The notes below the pieces were generated by a model, which ran no database searches, was not told the origin of the DNA, and was given only the letters and a program-made list of their open reading frames with translations. 64,000 nt of DNA from Scortum barcoo (lineage: Eukaryota; Chordata; Actinopteri; Centrarchiformes; Terapontidae), in assembly GCA_023238725.1 (NCBI GenBank), contig CM041531.1:21435643-21499642 (forward strand). The letters are read 5' to 3'. The position numbers and the translations under genes are program-made. Shown here piece after piece: positions 21,808 through 62,500 of this stretch (position 1 is the first letter of the stretch; each line of letters starts with the position of its first letter).

Positions 21808-23748
21808 ATGGAGGAGATCTCAATGATCGTTCACCCCCTCATCAAGTCTTTCTTTGATAGATTGACAGAGGAACAGTGGACCTTGTTGAAGTCAGGTAAG
21901 CCTGACGATGTAACAAAGGTCTTCCTTGCTGAACTGATTTTGAACATAATTAGATGTGTGTCCAAAGCTTTGTTGAAGGAGCTTACTACCACACACGAGG
22001 ATGTCTGTGAGGAACGTGTGTGCTCTCGTCTGGGAGATGCACTTCCTCAAAACTTTGCTGAAGTCCTGAACATTGAGGTCGAAAAAATAAAATGTGTGAA
22101 TTCAGAGCATTTATCGACCTTGATTGCTAAGGAGGTTGCAGAAAGTCTAAATTCTGCAATCCCCTCTAGCATACAGACAACAGAGACGGTAGTAAATCAA
22201 CATATTACTCCACCTCGCCGACTTAACACCATGGTGGGTCATGTCTGTAAGATGTTGAAGACATTCACAAATAAAATAAGAATTTTCTCCCGTCCGCCAC
22301 GTAAATTAAGACTGAATCAGGTCAACTCCCGAGAACTGGAAGATCTGGAGGAGGAGAAATTAGAAAAAGCTGATGATGGTAGTCCATCATCAGTCACAGA
22401 AATTAAAACGGAGACCCCACAAAAGAGCTCTTCAGGGGACAGTTCAATTAAAGAATCATCTAAAGCTGTCCAGAAGATCATTAAGAAGGAGCTGAGTAAA
22501 ATCGTTGAACCTCTTTTAGACGATGTCTCAGACCATGAGTTTGAGCTCCTACAGTCTCAATCCGCTCTGGAAATTGAGATTGTGGCAGAAAACGTTGCTC
22601 AAATACTTGAAAAGGAAAAGAGTTTGGAGAGCAAAAGTCCAAGTCCAAAAAATGAAGGGAAGGGAAAAAAAACAATGAATGGAGTAGAGATCAAGATAAA
22701 GAGCTTTTTTGCAAACCGTTTTGCTAAGGCTTGGATTTATAAAATAGCATCCCAACTAAAGACAAAGTTTAACAAAGATACAGGGGATGAAAGCAGAGAG
22801 TTGACTGAGTCGCTCATTGCTGAGATCGACGCTCTACTCTCCACCGGGAGTGGTGAAAAACAACAGACTGGAAAGGATTGCCTGTTTGAGAGGTTCAGAA
22901 ACGCGTCCAGCGTTAATGTAATATTTAAACAAGAACTCAGTGACCTTCTGTACCGTCACATCACAAAAGGGATGACGATGAACTCGGATGAAGAACCGAT
23001 GCAAAGGAAGGCAACTTGCAGGACGGTGGCTGTTCTTCCATCAAAAGCTGCTATATATGCAGACATACAGAGCAGAGTCTGGACTTTCCTAGCGCTCATT
23101 AGCTGGTGGCTGACCACTCAGGTTGGCAGCCACAGTGAAAGGGTCACCTTAGCCTTAATGGGGCTCAAGACAGAGGGAAAAGTTCAGATCCATGAGGTCA
23201 TCTCCATGGAGGTGACCTCCATGGAGGTACCTGTGGTGACTCATGCAGCGTCACCTGCCATACCTGTCCAAGGTGCCCAACATGCAATAGCATGGATTGA
23301 CAAAAACGAAGAATTTGTAATGATACTTATAGAGAAACTCGTATCACGGATCTTCAGAAAATCAAAGGTGGCCTTCCATATTAAAGACCCAGTGAAAATT
23401 ATCAAGCATCTTGCTGCAAACATATGCCCTGAACTGGAAGGCTTGGATTTGGACATCACCAATAAAACATTGAAAAGGGTTGACAAGGCGATTTTCAAGC
23501 ATCTTTGTAAGAAGTGGGGTTGTACAGAGATGGTGTTGGCTGCCATGACTTTAGAGCAACCAGCACTTACACACTGCATGGTTGACTTCTTCAAAGCGCA
23601 CCTCACAGTAGCACCAAAACGCTCCGTCATATACAGGTTCTTCTCCACAGTGGGTAATGTCCTGTCCACTGCCACTAGCCTCGGTCCTTCACAAAGCAAC
23701 AGAGGCCAGTGGATCAGGAGGTCACAATGTGGGGCAGGACTTGAGTGA
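21808..23748 (+). CDS. Intronless gene for an unrecognised 646-aa protein with an internal duplication
   Basis: By far the longest uninterrupted frame in the window, and not a shadow of another gene. It begins MEEISMIVHPLIKSFF and ends at a TGA after QCGAGLE. I do not recognise the family. Predicted content is mainly helical and charged. Residues 7-120 form a first module (IVHPLIKSFFDRLTEEQW, then LIAKEVAESLNS). Residues 232-348 look like a second, diverged copy (IVEPLLDDVSDHEFELLQ, then SLIAEIDALLST). A low-complexity acidic/serine linker lies at 175-220 and a lysine-rich one at 265-292. A short hydrophobic stretch at 424-436 (WTFLALISWWLTT) is too short to call a membrane helix with confidence. 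A third helical region covers 492-600. There is no signal peptide. The promoter and poly(A) signal sit close on either side. It may be a retrogene or a fish-specific gene; it shows none of the protease, reverse transcriptase, integrase or transposase motifs of a mobile element. Confidence 0.8.
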   Translation: MEEISMIVHPLIKSFFDRLTEEQWTLLKSGKPDDVTKVFLAELILNIIRCVSKALLKELTTTHEDVCEERVCSRLGDALPQNFAEVLNIEVEKIKCVNSEHLSTLIAKEVAESLNSAIPSSIQTTETVVNQHITPPRRLNTMVGHVCKMLKTFTNKIRIFSRPPRKLRLNQVNSRELEDLEEEKLEKADDGSPSSVTEIKTETPQKSSSGDSSIKESSKAVQKIIKKELSKIVEPLLDDVSDHEFELLQSQSALEIEIVAENVAQILEKEKSLESKSPSPKNEGKGKKTMNGVEIKIKSFFANRFAKAWIYKIASQLKTKFNKDTGDESRELTESLIAEIDALLSTGSGEKQQTGKDCLFERFRNASSVNVIFKQELSDLLYRHITKGMTMNSDEEPMQRKATCRTVAVLPSKAAIYADIQSRVWTFLALISWWLTTQVGSHSERVTLALMGLKTEGKVQIHEVISMEVTSMEVPVVTHAASPAIPVQGAQHAIAWIDKNEEFVMILIEKLVSRIFRKSKVAFHIKDPVKIIKHLAANICPELEGLDLDITNKTLKRVDKAIFKHLCKKWGCTEMVLAAMTLEQPALTHCMVDFFKAHLTVAPKRSVIYRFFSTVGNVLSTATSLGPSQSNRGQWIRRSQCGAGLE

Positions 23749-23840
23749 ACTTAGTGATAGATGAAGTGGTTAGGTTTCCTCCGGGTGCTCCGGGTCACCG
23801 ACTTGTTAAAACCAAGAAAAAAAAAAAAATTCTGTAATTC

Positions 23841-23846
23841 AATAAA
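23841..23846 (+). terminator. Poly(A) signal of the intronless gene
   Basis: AATAAA lies about 93 nt after the stop codon, preceded by an A-rich stretch (23815-23829) and followed by T-rich sequence. Confidence 0.7.
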
Positions 23847-23849
23847 AAA

Positions 23850-24478
23850 TTTAAATAGATTTTTTTGCTTATTTCCTCTACGATTTTCTGTTAGAAGTGA
23901 AAATATTTAACTCAGACCAAAGTTCTGCTCATTACTTTCCATTCATGAATTTTACTTGTGGAGAAAATGCAAACAAAACTGTTTTCTTTTTCTTGTGTTA
24001 ACTATGACCCAAAATACTTGGTAATAAATTAGGATTAGAGGTGTTAAACTGATGTATGTTTACAATACTCATTTGCATTGCTCAAGTAATTTTTATATTA
24101 CCAATTAATTTGGCTTTATAAGTAGAAAGTCTCTGTAAAAAGGATTACAATATGATAATAAAAATGGATTACAAGTTTACAACACTGTGAGAGTTAGTTT
24201 CTGGAATAGAAATATTTAAAGGTAGAACAATTGATTTAAGATAAAGTTTAACTCTTTTTTTGGTCAAAACTTACAGTAGTGATAAAATAATCAGACCTTT
24301 TATATAAGAAAAACACAAACTCCCAAGTTCAAACCAAACTATGCCATATAAAAAAAAAATACTAATTTTACTAATACTAATACTAATAAAAACAATAATT
24401 AATCTGTCTCCATGTGTACATACTGATCAATTAGCAAGAAATGTAAAAATCTTAGTCACCTCTTTTGAGGCCTAACAT
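23850..24478. other. AT-rich spacer, nothing recognised
   Basis: Very AT-rich, with short CTAATA runs at about 24359-24386. No coding or repeat-end signal is seen. Confidence 0.5.
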
Positions 24479-24479
24479 T

Positions 24480-24806
24480 CTAGTGCCCAGAAATTTTCCA
24501 CTGCTCTTGAGAAAGTTTCCCATGCTCACGAGAAAGTTTCACATGCTCACAAGAAAGTTTACATTTTACCTTTAGAGCATGCAATGTTCATGGATGGATC
24601 CTTTACCTTACCATCTGTTAGTTGGTTGACAAGGAGCCCCTAATGGGTCGTGCAAAAAAAACAAACAAACAAACCTTAACAACCTTAAACATTCTTGTAC
24701 GCACGGAAAACTATCTAGTACACACCAGAAATTTTCTACTGCTCATGAGAAAGTTTCCTGTGCTCACTAGAAAGTTTCCGGTGCTCACCAGAAAGTTTCC
24801 TGTGTG
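24480..24806 (+). repeat. 21-bp minisatellite in two blocks
   Basis: Block one (about 24480-24562) and block two (about 24692-24804) are built of a 21-bp unit like TGCTCACGAGAAAGTTTCCC, with decayed edge units. Because 21 is a multiple of three, block two reads open on the plus strand as a heptapeptide repeat (VLTRKFP), part of a 62-codon frame at 24622-24810. There is no sign that it is a gene. The spacer between the blocks has a short CAAA tract. Confidence 0.85.
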
Positions 24807-24825
24807 TTAATGGAGGGGTCATTTT

Positions 24826-25539
24826 GTATTTGCCGTTTACACGGTCCATGTTGTGTATGTGTTATTATATGTATTAAGGCTCTATTCTGTGTCAGGTAAA
24901 CTTTCATGTGTTAACAATAAATCTGTAAATGGTCAGCTAACATTACCCAAGCAAGCCCAGCGTTTCAGGCGTTACGCTAATGTATACTGATGTGAGAAAT
25001 TTGTAATATTAGCTCGTAAAACAGCTAAAAAATGCATAATTCATTGTCAGTAAGGCGAAACATCTTAAAAATAAAAAATAAAACTTACGAGGATCCGCGG
25101 AACTTTGAATGCAACGCTGTTGCAGAGTTCAGGGCCCCCAGTCAGCTGGCATGCCGGTCTGTCGCCGAGAACCGAGTCAAGCAGGTCAAAATGTGGACTT
25201 TAACTTGGCCGACCAGCGCCGCTTCTCCCCAGGTCCCTTTTTTGGTCCCTGTAGTCCTTCTTCAGCTTTTTGAGCTTGTTATTTTTTGCTCAATTTTCTG
25301 CTCATACCCCGCTGTCGCCATGTCACGCTGGAGCTCCTCAAACACCTGGCTTTGTCCCCGCCCCCAGCCCGTGACATAAGCGGTTCTTGGTTCTAGACCA
25401 GCAAAGAGTTGGTGCTGCTGTGGAACCAGTTTTCCTGGCCAAGAGCCAGTTCTTAGGCGGTCGAAAAAGGAAGAACTGGTTCCAGATTAGGCACCGGCTT
25501 CCGAACCGGCCCTGGAACTGCTCTAGTGGAAAAGGGGTA
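24826..25539 (+). mobile_element. PIF/Harbinger-like element, right copy, Myb-side half
   Basis: The right end is CTAGTGGAAAAGGGGTA, closing at 25539. The segment at about 24880-25215 is the reverse complement of about 18860-19150 (shared landmarks GAGGATCCGCGGAACTTTGA and ATTCATTGTCAGTAAGGC). The outer part reads on the minus strand as fragments like MATAGYEQKIEQKI, reminiscent of the Myb/SANT-like protein of Harbinger elements. The left end runs into the minisatellite with no terminal repeat, so the copy is truncated. Confidence 0.65.
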
Positions 25540-26108
25540 TGTGTCGATTGACATAACAATTCCGGGTCTCTTTTCCACATTCGCCTCAAAAAACAGGGTG
25601 TCTGTGTCTAGATATGAGCCCGTCATGGTACCTGCAGGTCAATACTGAAGAACAGGGCTGCCTCAGGTGAGCAGAGATGCAGAGCAACGGGTTCCCTAAA
25701 TTGTCCATGGTGCAGTGATGCGTGAACGAAACAGACCTTCTTTGAACAACAACATACATTCAGGAGGTAAAAGTCTGTATTTAGGCCCTGGAGCATAATT
25801 TATGATCACATTTTTTTTTATCATCTTCCTTAAAATTGCAGGCTTCTTAATTGTTGTGTCAACAGCGGGCTCAATCGCGGTGTATTCTCCCGGGCTGCCT
25901 CCTCTTTCATCGTCCTTGTCCTATTTCTGACTTGCTTCAGTAATGTGTGAATCATAATGAAGAGGCAATGCATGTTTTATATTCTCCTAAACCTGGACTC
26001 TTGGCCGCCATGTGGCTGTAGCTTGATTCTAGTGTGCATAATAACAGAAGTGTAGACTCTGTGGCAGCCGTCTTCTGCAGAGCATGTGCAAGATTACACA
26101 TACTCGAG
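25540..26108. other. Spacer downstream of sema4b
   Basis: No gene or repeat recognised. The minus strand of this stretch shows no AATAAA, which matters for where sema4b transcripts may end. Confidence 0.45.
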
Positions 26109-26307
26109 TAGGGCTGGGCAACACATCAATATTTATAATTTACTGTTTATTGTTTTTATTATATCATGTGAAGGAGATAAAAAAAAGACAATGTAATGTT
26201 GATTCTTGCATACCTAATGAGATACGATATGATAAATACTGATATTGGAAGAGGATCTTCAATTTACTGAGTGATTTTTTTTTAAATCCCCATATTGCCC
26301 AGCCCTA
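26109..26307. mobile_element. Short hAT-like MITE
   Basis: A 199-bp AT-rich unit bounded by TAGGGCTGGGCAAC on the left and its near-perfect inverse ATATTGCCCAGCCCTA on the right. AGGGCTGGGCAATA-type termini are typical of small hAT-related fish elements. No 8-bp target duplication is recognisable; the right flank is a short AC run. It has no coding capacity. Confidence 0.75.
26146..26160 (-). terminator. Candidate poly(A) signals of sema4b inside the MITE
   Basis: Two AATAAA hexamers on the minus strand (complements at 26146-26151 and 26155-26160) lie about 490 nt past the sema4b stop. They are the first canonical signals in the sense direction. Use is inferred. Confidence 0.4.
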
Positions 26308-26643
26308 CACACACACACAAACACATTAGTGGCCATTAAAATGACACAAAAGAAGACCGTGTTATAACTATTCTTAGCAGCTGCCACGGTTCGTGATCCC
26401 GGGTTGAAACCAGAGTGTGCCGCTCCCTCTTCCTTCCCTATGCAGCAAACCAGACCAACCTCTGGCTTCGGAGTGGAAATGGTTAAAAAGAAATGACCTC
26501 CGCATTGATCACAGAACAAAGATGACTAAAATAAAAGACGTGCTGTGATGTAGAAGGATGTCGGGGGTCTCCTCTCCTTTGCTCGGTGGCCTGTATCCTT
26601 CATGGAGATACAGGGTGGCATCTTTTTAGCGAATGTTGCGCTC

Positions 26644-56632
<29,989 letters not shown>

Positions 56633-56942
56633 GGTTGCCCGATCCTCTCACACAGACATACACAAATGCAGTTTGTTTTAAGAATCCTTGGAATTCATTA
56701 AGCTCCTCTTGACTCTCGCTTTATTTTCTCACCACTTCTTGCAGGCTGAGGGGGAGTGAACGTGTCCTTGACTTGATTCTTGTACTCCCAGCGGTCCTTA
56801 CACACGGTTAGCAGACTCTTAGCACAGAGAAGAGGAATCCTTTCTGGATTAAAGGCCGCTTGTTGTCATCTACTCATAGCGATCGTCGATGGATCAGCAC
56901 TAAGCTCCGACCAGTGGCCATTTAGCAAAAGTCATTTTGGAT
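56633..56942 (-). other. sema4b: Probable 5' UTR part of the first coding sema4b exon
   Basis: Upstream of the ATG the minus strand has a strong acceptor, a long pyrimidine run ending CTCTTCACAG, just before 56942. That would make the exon 56942-56512 with about 310 nt of leader, including short upstream ATG frames. Inferred from splice signals only. Confidence 0.4.
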
Positions 56943-59200
56943 CTGTGAAGAGAAGAGAGAGAAGTCGTTTCTTTATGCCTGATCCAAGAACATGTTGAAA
57001 AAAAAATAAAAAAAGATGAAACACAAGCTAGACTAACAGATCTAAATCCAACTTCTGACGCTCTAACCAATAACTACAAAAGCAAAGAGCTGATGAATTT
57101 GGCTGCGGTTCACACTGGAGGATGGTGTGGGGTTTTACTGCAAACAATGAATCACGAATTCAAAAGTTAAGGTTTTAATCAGCTTTGATGGCAAACAACG
57201 GCATCACCCCAAAAATCACCTGCCTCATCTCTCCGTCCTGAGACTTTCATATTGAGCTGTAGCACAGCGATGGCTTCAGCTAAAGCCTTGATGACAAAAA
57301 CAAATGTTTATGCTTCTACTGTTTGCTCTGTCACCACACTGCCAAAGTAAAACTCAACCAAACAGATCGGACCACCGACCGGCTAACATGAACGCACGGA
57401 TCATGTGGTAGCTTGAAAGGCTTTGCGAACTTTTAAGCTGAAGCTGATGTCCAATTTGCACTGCAGCCGGCAAAGTTTCTCTGTGAGATAAAACGCACAT
57501 TGGATTTTTTTTCCTTCCCTTTATTTAATTATGCTGTCATCAACAATCGGTGAGAGATCCCCAAGAAGATAATATGGCAGCTTGGCTCTAATTTTGTGGT
57601 TATGTGGGGAAATAAATGAGAGAACAGTGACTCCCAAGACAACTCTGTAATTTGTCTCAAAGAGGCGCAATGAACACAGCTGTTCTCTGACTTTTATTGG
57701 CTTCAGCATGAGTGTGCAGATAGGGTGCCCGTTCTGTAGATGTATGCTGAGATTTTTTATTTAGTCGGGAGGTCAGTTTTCCTGGAAAGCACTTAAAATA
57801 GGTACTACTCCCATCTGTTTCATCCCTCTCTGCTGAACAAACACAGGACATGAGCTCTCTGTGACCACAATAAACGGGAAAATAGTCGTTCTTAAACCAA
57901 CAATGCCCGATTTTTTTGGCCACTTTGGGGCATCAGAAACAACATGTAAACATAACACCACTGACATGTGGCAAATATTCACACTTCTATTAGCTCTTTT
58001 TTTTTGGTCTCAACCAAACGTTCACCAGCTAGCCGCTAACTTCATCTCTCTGCCGTTTGAGCCTTTTCTCTGAAAACAGCTGACTACTGTGACCAAAACT
58101 GTGAGCAAAAACATGAATGAACAAAAACAGTAAAGTTGGGTCAGAAAACATAAATGAGATAAAATATGTGATAAAACCTAGATAATTTTATAGCTGAGGG
58201 GAACTCGAGTGATCAAGTCAAAATCATCTAAATTAAGCAAAACTTTTCACATTACACATGGTCATTTGACCCAATGTCAATAAAATAATGTAATAATATT
58301 GATTATAGCCACATTAAAAGACTGTTAACAGCTATGTGAGACCAAGCTGAGCTTTAAAATAAATGCAACGCTTACTGCATTAACCACCATAAGTTAGCAT
58401 GTTTGCATTCGCTAATTAACGCAAGACTGGAAACGTACAGCTGGGGCATGAGTTTCGCTTGTGCTTGACTTTCAACCAAGATATCTGACAAATTAGTTTT
58501 CCATCCATTTTTTGTTGACATACTTAAATGTGGATCCAAGTTTAATGTAAAAAGACTGTCAAAACAAGAGCAAGAAAGAAAGCAAGAAGAATCCTTCTTG
58601 TGATTTCAACATTATCCTGAGGAAAGTACAAACAACTAAATCAGTGAACCCAGCAAAGCCTGTTCCTGCGTTACTACACAACTCACTGCTCCTTACTTCC
58701 TGGCAGCGAGCTGAGCTCCCACATAGGTGGTGACGTTCAAAAAGTAAACACTGGAGAGCACATGGTGTCTCTGGTTGAGAGCTTGCGTCACTGCAGCAAC
58801 TCCCAGAAGACCTCTCGCAAATATTTACGGCAGCTAATAAATCCAACAGCAGTACAAGGCTGGGGGTCATTCAGTGGCCCCTGGTTGTCTGAAGAGACTG
58901 TGCCCTGCTGAGCACCACCATTTTAAACTTCTTATCAACTTGGATGTACTAAAGCAGAGAGCAGGACAAACAGAGATACAGAGATATTACAACCCCGTCT
59001 CCTTGCTACCTGCCAGAGCAAAGACGAGTCTGCTAACAGACTTTTAAAAAAAAGGCAAAATTACCAGCTTACTGACTGAGAGGCTTGTCTGGTTGATGGC
59101 TGGTATCAGGCAGATTGTAGCTGACTGGCGAGCTGTCTGTCCTGCATGATGACGGGGTATAACTGGCATTTTTGTAGGCAGGTCGGGGTCATTCTCTCAC
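56943..59200. other. Probable intron between 5' UTR exons of sema4b
   Basis: No coding exon or transposon recognised. If the candidate first exon at 59201 is real, this is its intron. Confidence 0.35.
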
Positions 59201-59513
59201 CTTTACAAAGGCGAGACAGATCACGCTTTTTTACTGAATAAAACCTTTTCGCCTCATCTCTCTAGCATCTGTGTGTCCCCGTCACACCCGTGTCTCTGTC
59301 CGTCCCCTGGGTCTCCACCAGTGAACGCCTGTGTCACTCCTCGCTTCACTACCAGCCTGTTTTGGTTCCCGCTGCTCCACTGAAGCCAGCTGAGTCACCG
59401 GTGGCTCAAACATCCGTCCTGGATCCTGTAACATCCCCCGCCTCCTCAGCTGGTCCCTCTCATGTCTGCTGAGACTGCAACAACGAGCATGGCGGCCCGG
59501 TGTGTGTCGTGCC

Positions 59514-59540
<27 letters not shown>
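59201..59540 (-). promoter_or_regulatory. sema4b: Candidate sema4b first non-coding exon and promoter
   Basis: A GC- and CpG-richer island in an AT-rich region. On the minus strand it ends at TTTGTAAAG followed by a strong GTGAGAG donor at 59200. An AC run lies at 59517-59540. It precedes the acceptor at 56943 in the right orientation. Another possible donor, GGAAG before GTAAGG, is at about 62524. Inference. Confidence 0.35.
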
Positions 59541-59544
<4 letters not shown>

Positions 59545-62500
59545 CTCAGTGTTCCCGGGGCAAATCCTTATGTAACTCCAGAGCTCTTCAAAATTTTAAT
59601 GACAAGAGAGGGGCGCTGTTGCGAAGTTGTCCCGGCACTTTGATAAATTACGACGTTTTGGCTAATTAAAACAAATATCTCAACACTCTTGCATCGACTT
59701 TTCAGTGACCACAAAAAGTTATTAATGCCCAGCAGAAATGACTTTGGTGGTCACTGTGAGTGTTGACACTGTTTATCAAAGAGGATATGAATGTTCACTA
59801 AGGACACCACATTATACAGTTTAAGACTAGAATAAATGGCAAACACATCCATCTTATAGATTTGGTCCAAACTGCTATGAAGATCATACCCTAAACAGTT
59901 TACCAAATTTACTGCATCAGAATACCAGAGATGATTAATATGAAGGCAGGAGAGACTGCTGTACTACTAGGTGTGAAGTAACTTGTACAAACCAACTCAA
60001 AGCTGCTTAAGAAAATGTTTTAATATGACATCAGCCAAGTCTTGCAAAAACTCGATTCAACTTTCATCCCTTTAGTTATTCCTTGTGGTCTCTTGTATTT
60101 GAACACTTCTCTCAGGGGCCTCCTCACAGAAACATTGTACTTTTTAAGCAAAACAAAAAGTTGGTGTGCTCAGGCATAAATGAGCTAGGTCAATATGGAG
60201 AGGCCCCTGCGGCAGGCTGGGAAACTTAAGGCATCTGGGGAATCCGAAACACAGGATGACTCACTAGTGTGATGCGTAAAATGTTCATATAACTGTGTCC
60301 ACGACATGAGGAGATATAGACGGATGCTCTACACCCCAGAGGCAGATCTGCTGAGGCCTAACAAGGACACAATGGCCAGTAAAGGGATGTCATGTCGCAC
60401 TGGTCCCATTTTCTTTTGCACGTTTTTGGGCTTGAACAGCATGTCACGCATTTTAGTCAAATTAATCATGTCGTGTCCTAATCCATTCTGAAGAACAACG
60501 AGGCACGGATCTGAAAAAAGAAACATTAAATATTAATAAGCATTAAATCATATTTGACAGCAAGTGCTTGACCAAAGAAATTGATCTTATTATAAGCAAC
60601 TATTATGGGACTTATGGGATTAGAGCTTTATTCAAGTGGAGCTGTTACAGTACAGACGACCCACTATGCTAAGTGCCACGGGACCCATCTGCTCATCTAG
60701 GAGAGGGTCTGCTGCTCCTTGTATCTATGAAGGGTGAGCGTGGTGCCATATTGCTTAAGGCCACAGATTCATTAACCTTTCGAACCTCCCTCGAGGCTCC
60801 CCATTAATACCTGCATCTGCTGAGAGAGAGAAAGGATGTGACAGACACATTGGGCGACGCACTTGGCCAGGTCGTGGCAAGTTCACCGGATGGCGAGCCG
60901 CGTGAATGTTAACCATTTACCTAGCTTTGTATAAACTACTGGGCTTTGTGCTCGATGACCAGCTCCCAATAGCTCATCCCCGCAAAGTGACTTGTCTCTC
61001 ATTTAGTCTTTGGCACGGTCGGAGGCACTTATGGAGGTAATCAGCGGCCGGGCAGGACCCTGTGATGAGAGCGCTATCACAGAGCTCGACATGAGGCCAG
61101 ATTAGGCCGCCGTCCAATCCATTAACAGTATCATGAGTACATCTAAGTCCAAAGCGAAAGACAACTAGAAAACCATTTGTATTTAATAGCGTGGCAGCAC
61201 ATTTGAAACTTTAGTGTCTCGGTTTTTGCCAGGTTTCAGGGTGACTTTGCGGGACAGCAAATGAATATATATCCCAAAGTGCTCCCAACGAGGATAAAGA
61301 GGCGACAACAACATATTTAATTGTCTTCGTGGGGTCAAATGCCTGTCCTTGTTCTGCTATAATGTTAAAGTTCACTTCTTTCCACGGCTGACCCTAAAAA
61401 CAACATAGCCCCTTGGGTGCAGATTCCTTTTCAGGCAGATTTATGGAGCCATTATGTTGGGTAGAAAAGACCTCAGTAGGTGACTGACAAGGCAGAGACT
61501 CCTCGCTGTGCCTGCCATTATAACTCTCACTTATAGCAGTCTGCTTCGCTGAGTGGGCAGTGCATGATTGGTTTAAAGTCAACTGAGGGGATGGTAGGGG
61601 GAAGGTAAAGCGCCACCCCACCCAAAAAAAAAAAATCAATTGATTTCCTTTTCAGTGACTATGAGATGTTAGTTAATTTACTGCTCTAAAGCCATTATTT
61701 TTAATCTACATTATAATTTCAGTAACATGAGTTTGTTGAGCTCGCTGTCCATGTAGTTGTCCCAAGGTAAGAGCTCTTCTACTGAATTTGTATGAATTCA
61801 CTGGTACATATTAAATACAGTGTTGGCAACGTCAATGAATCAATTACTCATTACATTGAAAAAGTAATTACATTATTTGACTCATTACTCAACGGCGTAA
61901 AATAGTAGCCACACTGCTTTTGATCCCAAGCTAGCATGTAATTTCTGCAGGCTTTATCTTGTTTCTCCAGGCAGGCTTTTCACGTCCAAACTGTATAGGT
62001 CGGCCAGAAGTGGGGCGTTAATGTAAATTTCCCAAATCCTGCGTGATAACCAATTTCAGACCACTGCTTTGAGACTGAATAACTTTCCCATTCACACAGA
62101 TTACCTTCATCTGTCGGAGGGGGCGACTGCCTCCCGTGATTAAGCCAGACGTGTCAGCGTAAATGTTTAGTGCCACAGTAATGGCGGCTGTGCTTAAGAG
62201 TGCGACACATAAAATCAGCAGCTGCATTTGTCTGTATAGTTTCAGCAAACACATCACAGCAAAGGGTGCAATGTAACAAAGCAGACAGGCCCACGATACA
62301 TACTGCTGTATTTTCTTGCTTGATGAACAAGAAAAGTAGATTTTTTTTCCAAGTAAGGTTAAAGTCAATTTAGTCCATCTGATAAATCACTAATTACCAT
62401 GCGGATTACAACAAATATAGCTACTTTTAAACAAACTTTAAACTTTTCGAAACCTGAATATTTAAAGTGGGTTCCTCAGTGCTGTACGTCATAGATGGTA

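Noticed and set aside
23241..23699. 152-codon minus-strand frame opposite the intronless gene
   Set aside because: It lies entirely within the 646-codon ORF and is its antisense shadow; no promoter or poly(A) signal in that direction.
24622..24810. Repeat-containing ORF that looks like a heptapeptide-repeat protein
   Set aside because: The openness follows from a 21-bp tandem unit, a multiple of three; there are no gene signals around it.
62018..62368. Minus-strand frame with two hydrophobic stretches resembling a small membrane protein
   Set aside because: No family recognised and no promoter seen. Hydrophobic runs arise easily from T-rich codons here.
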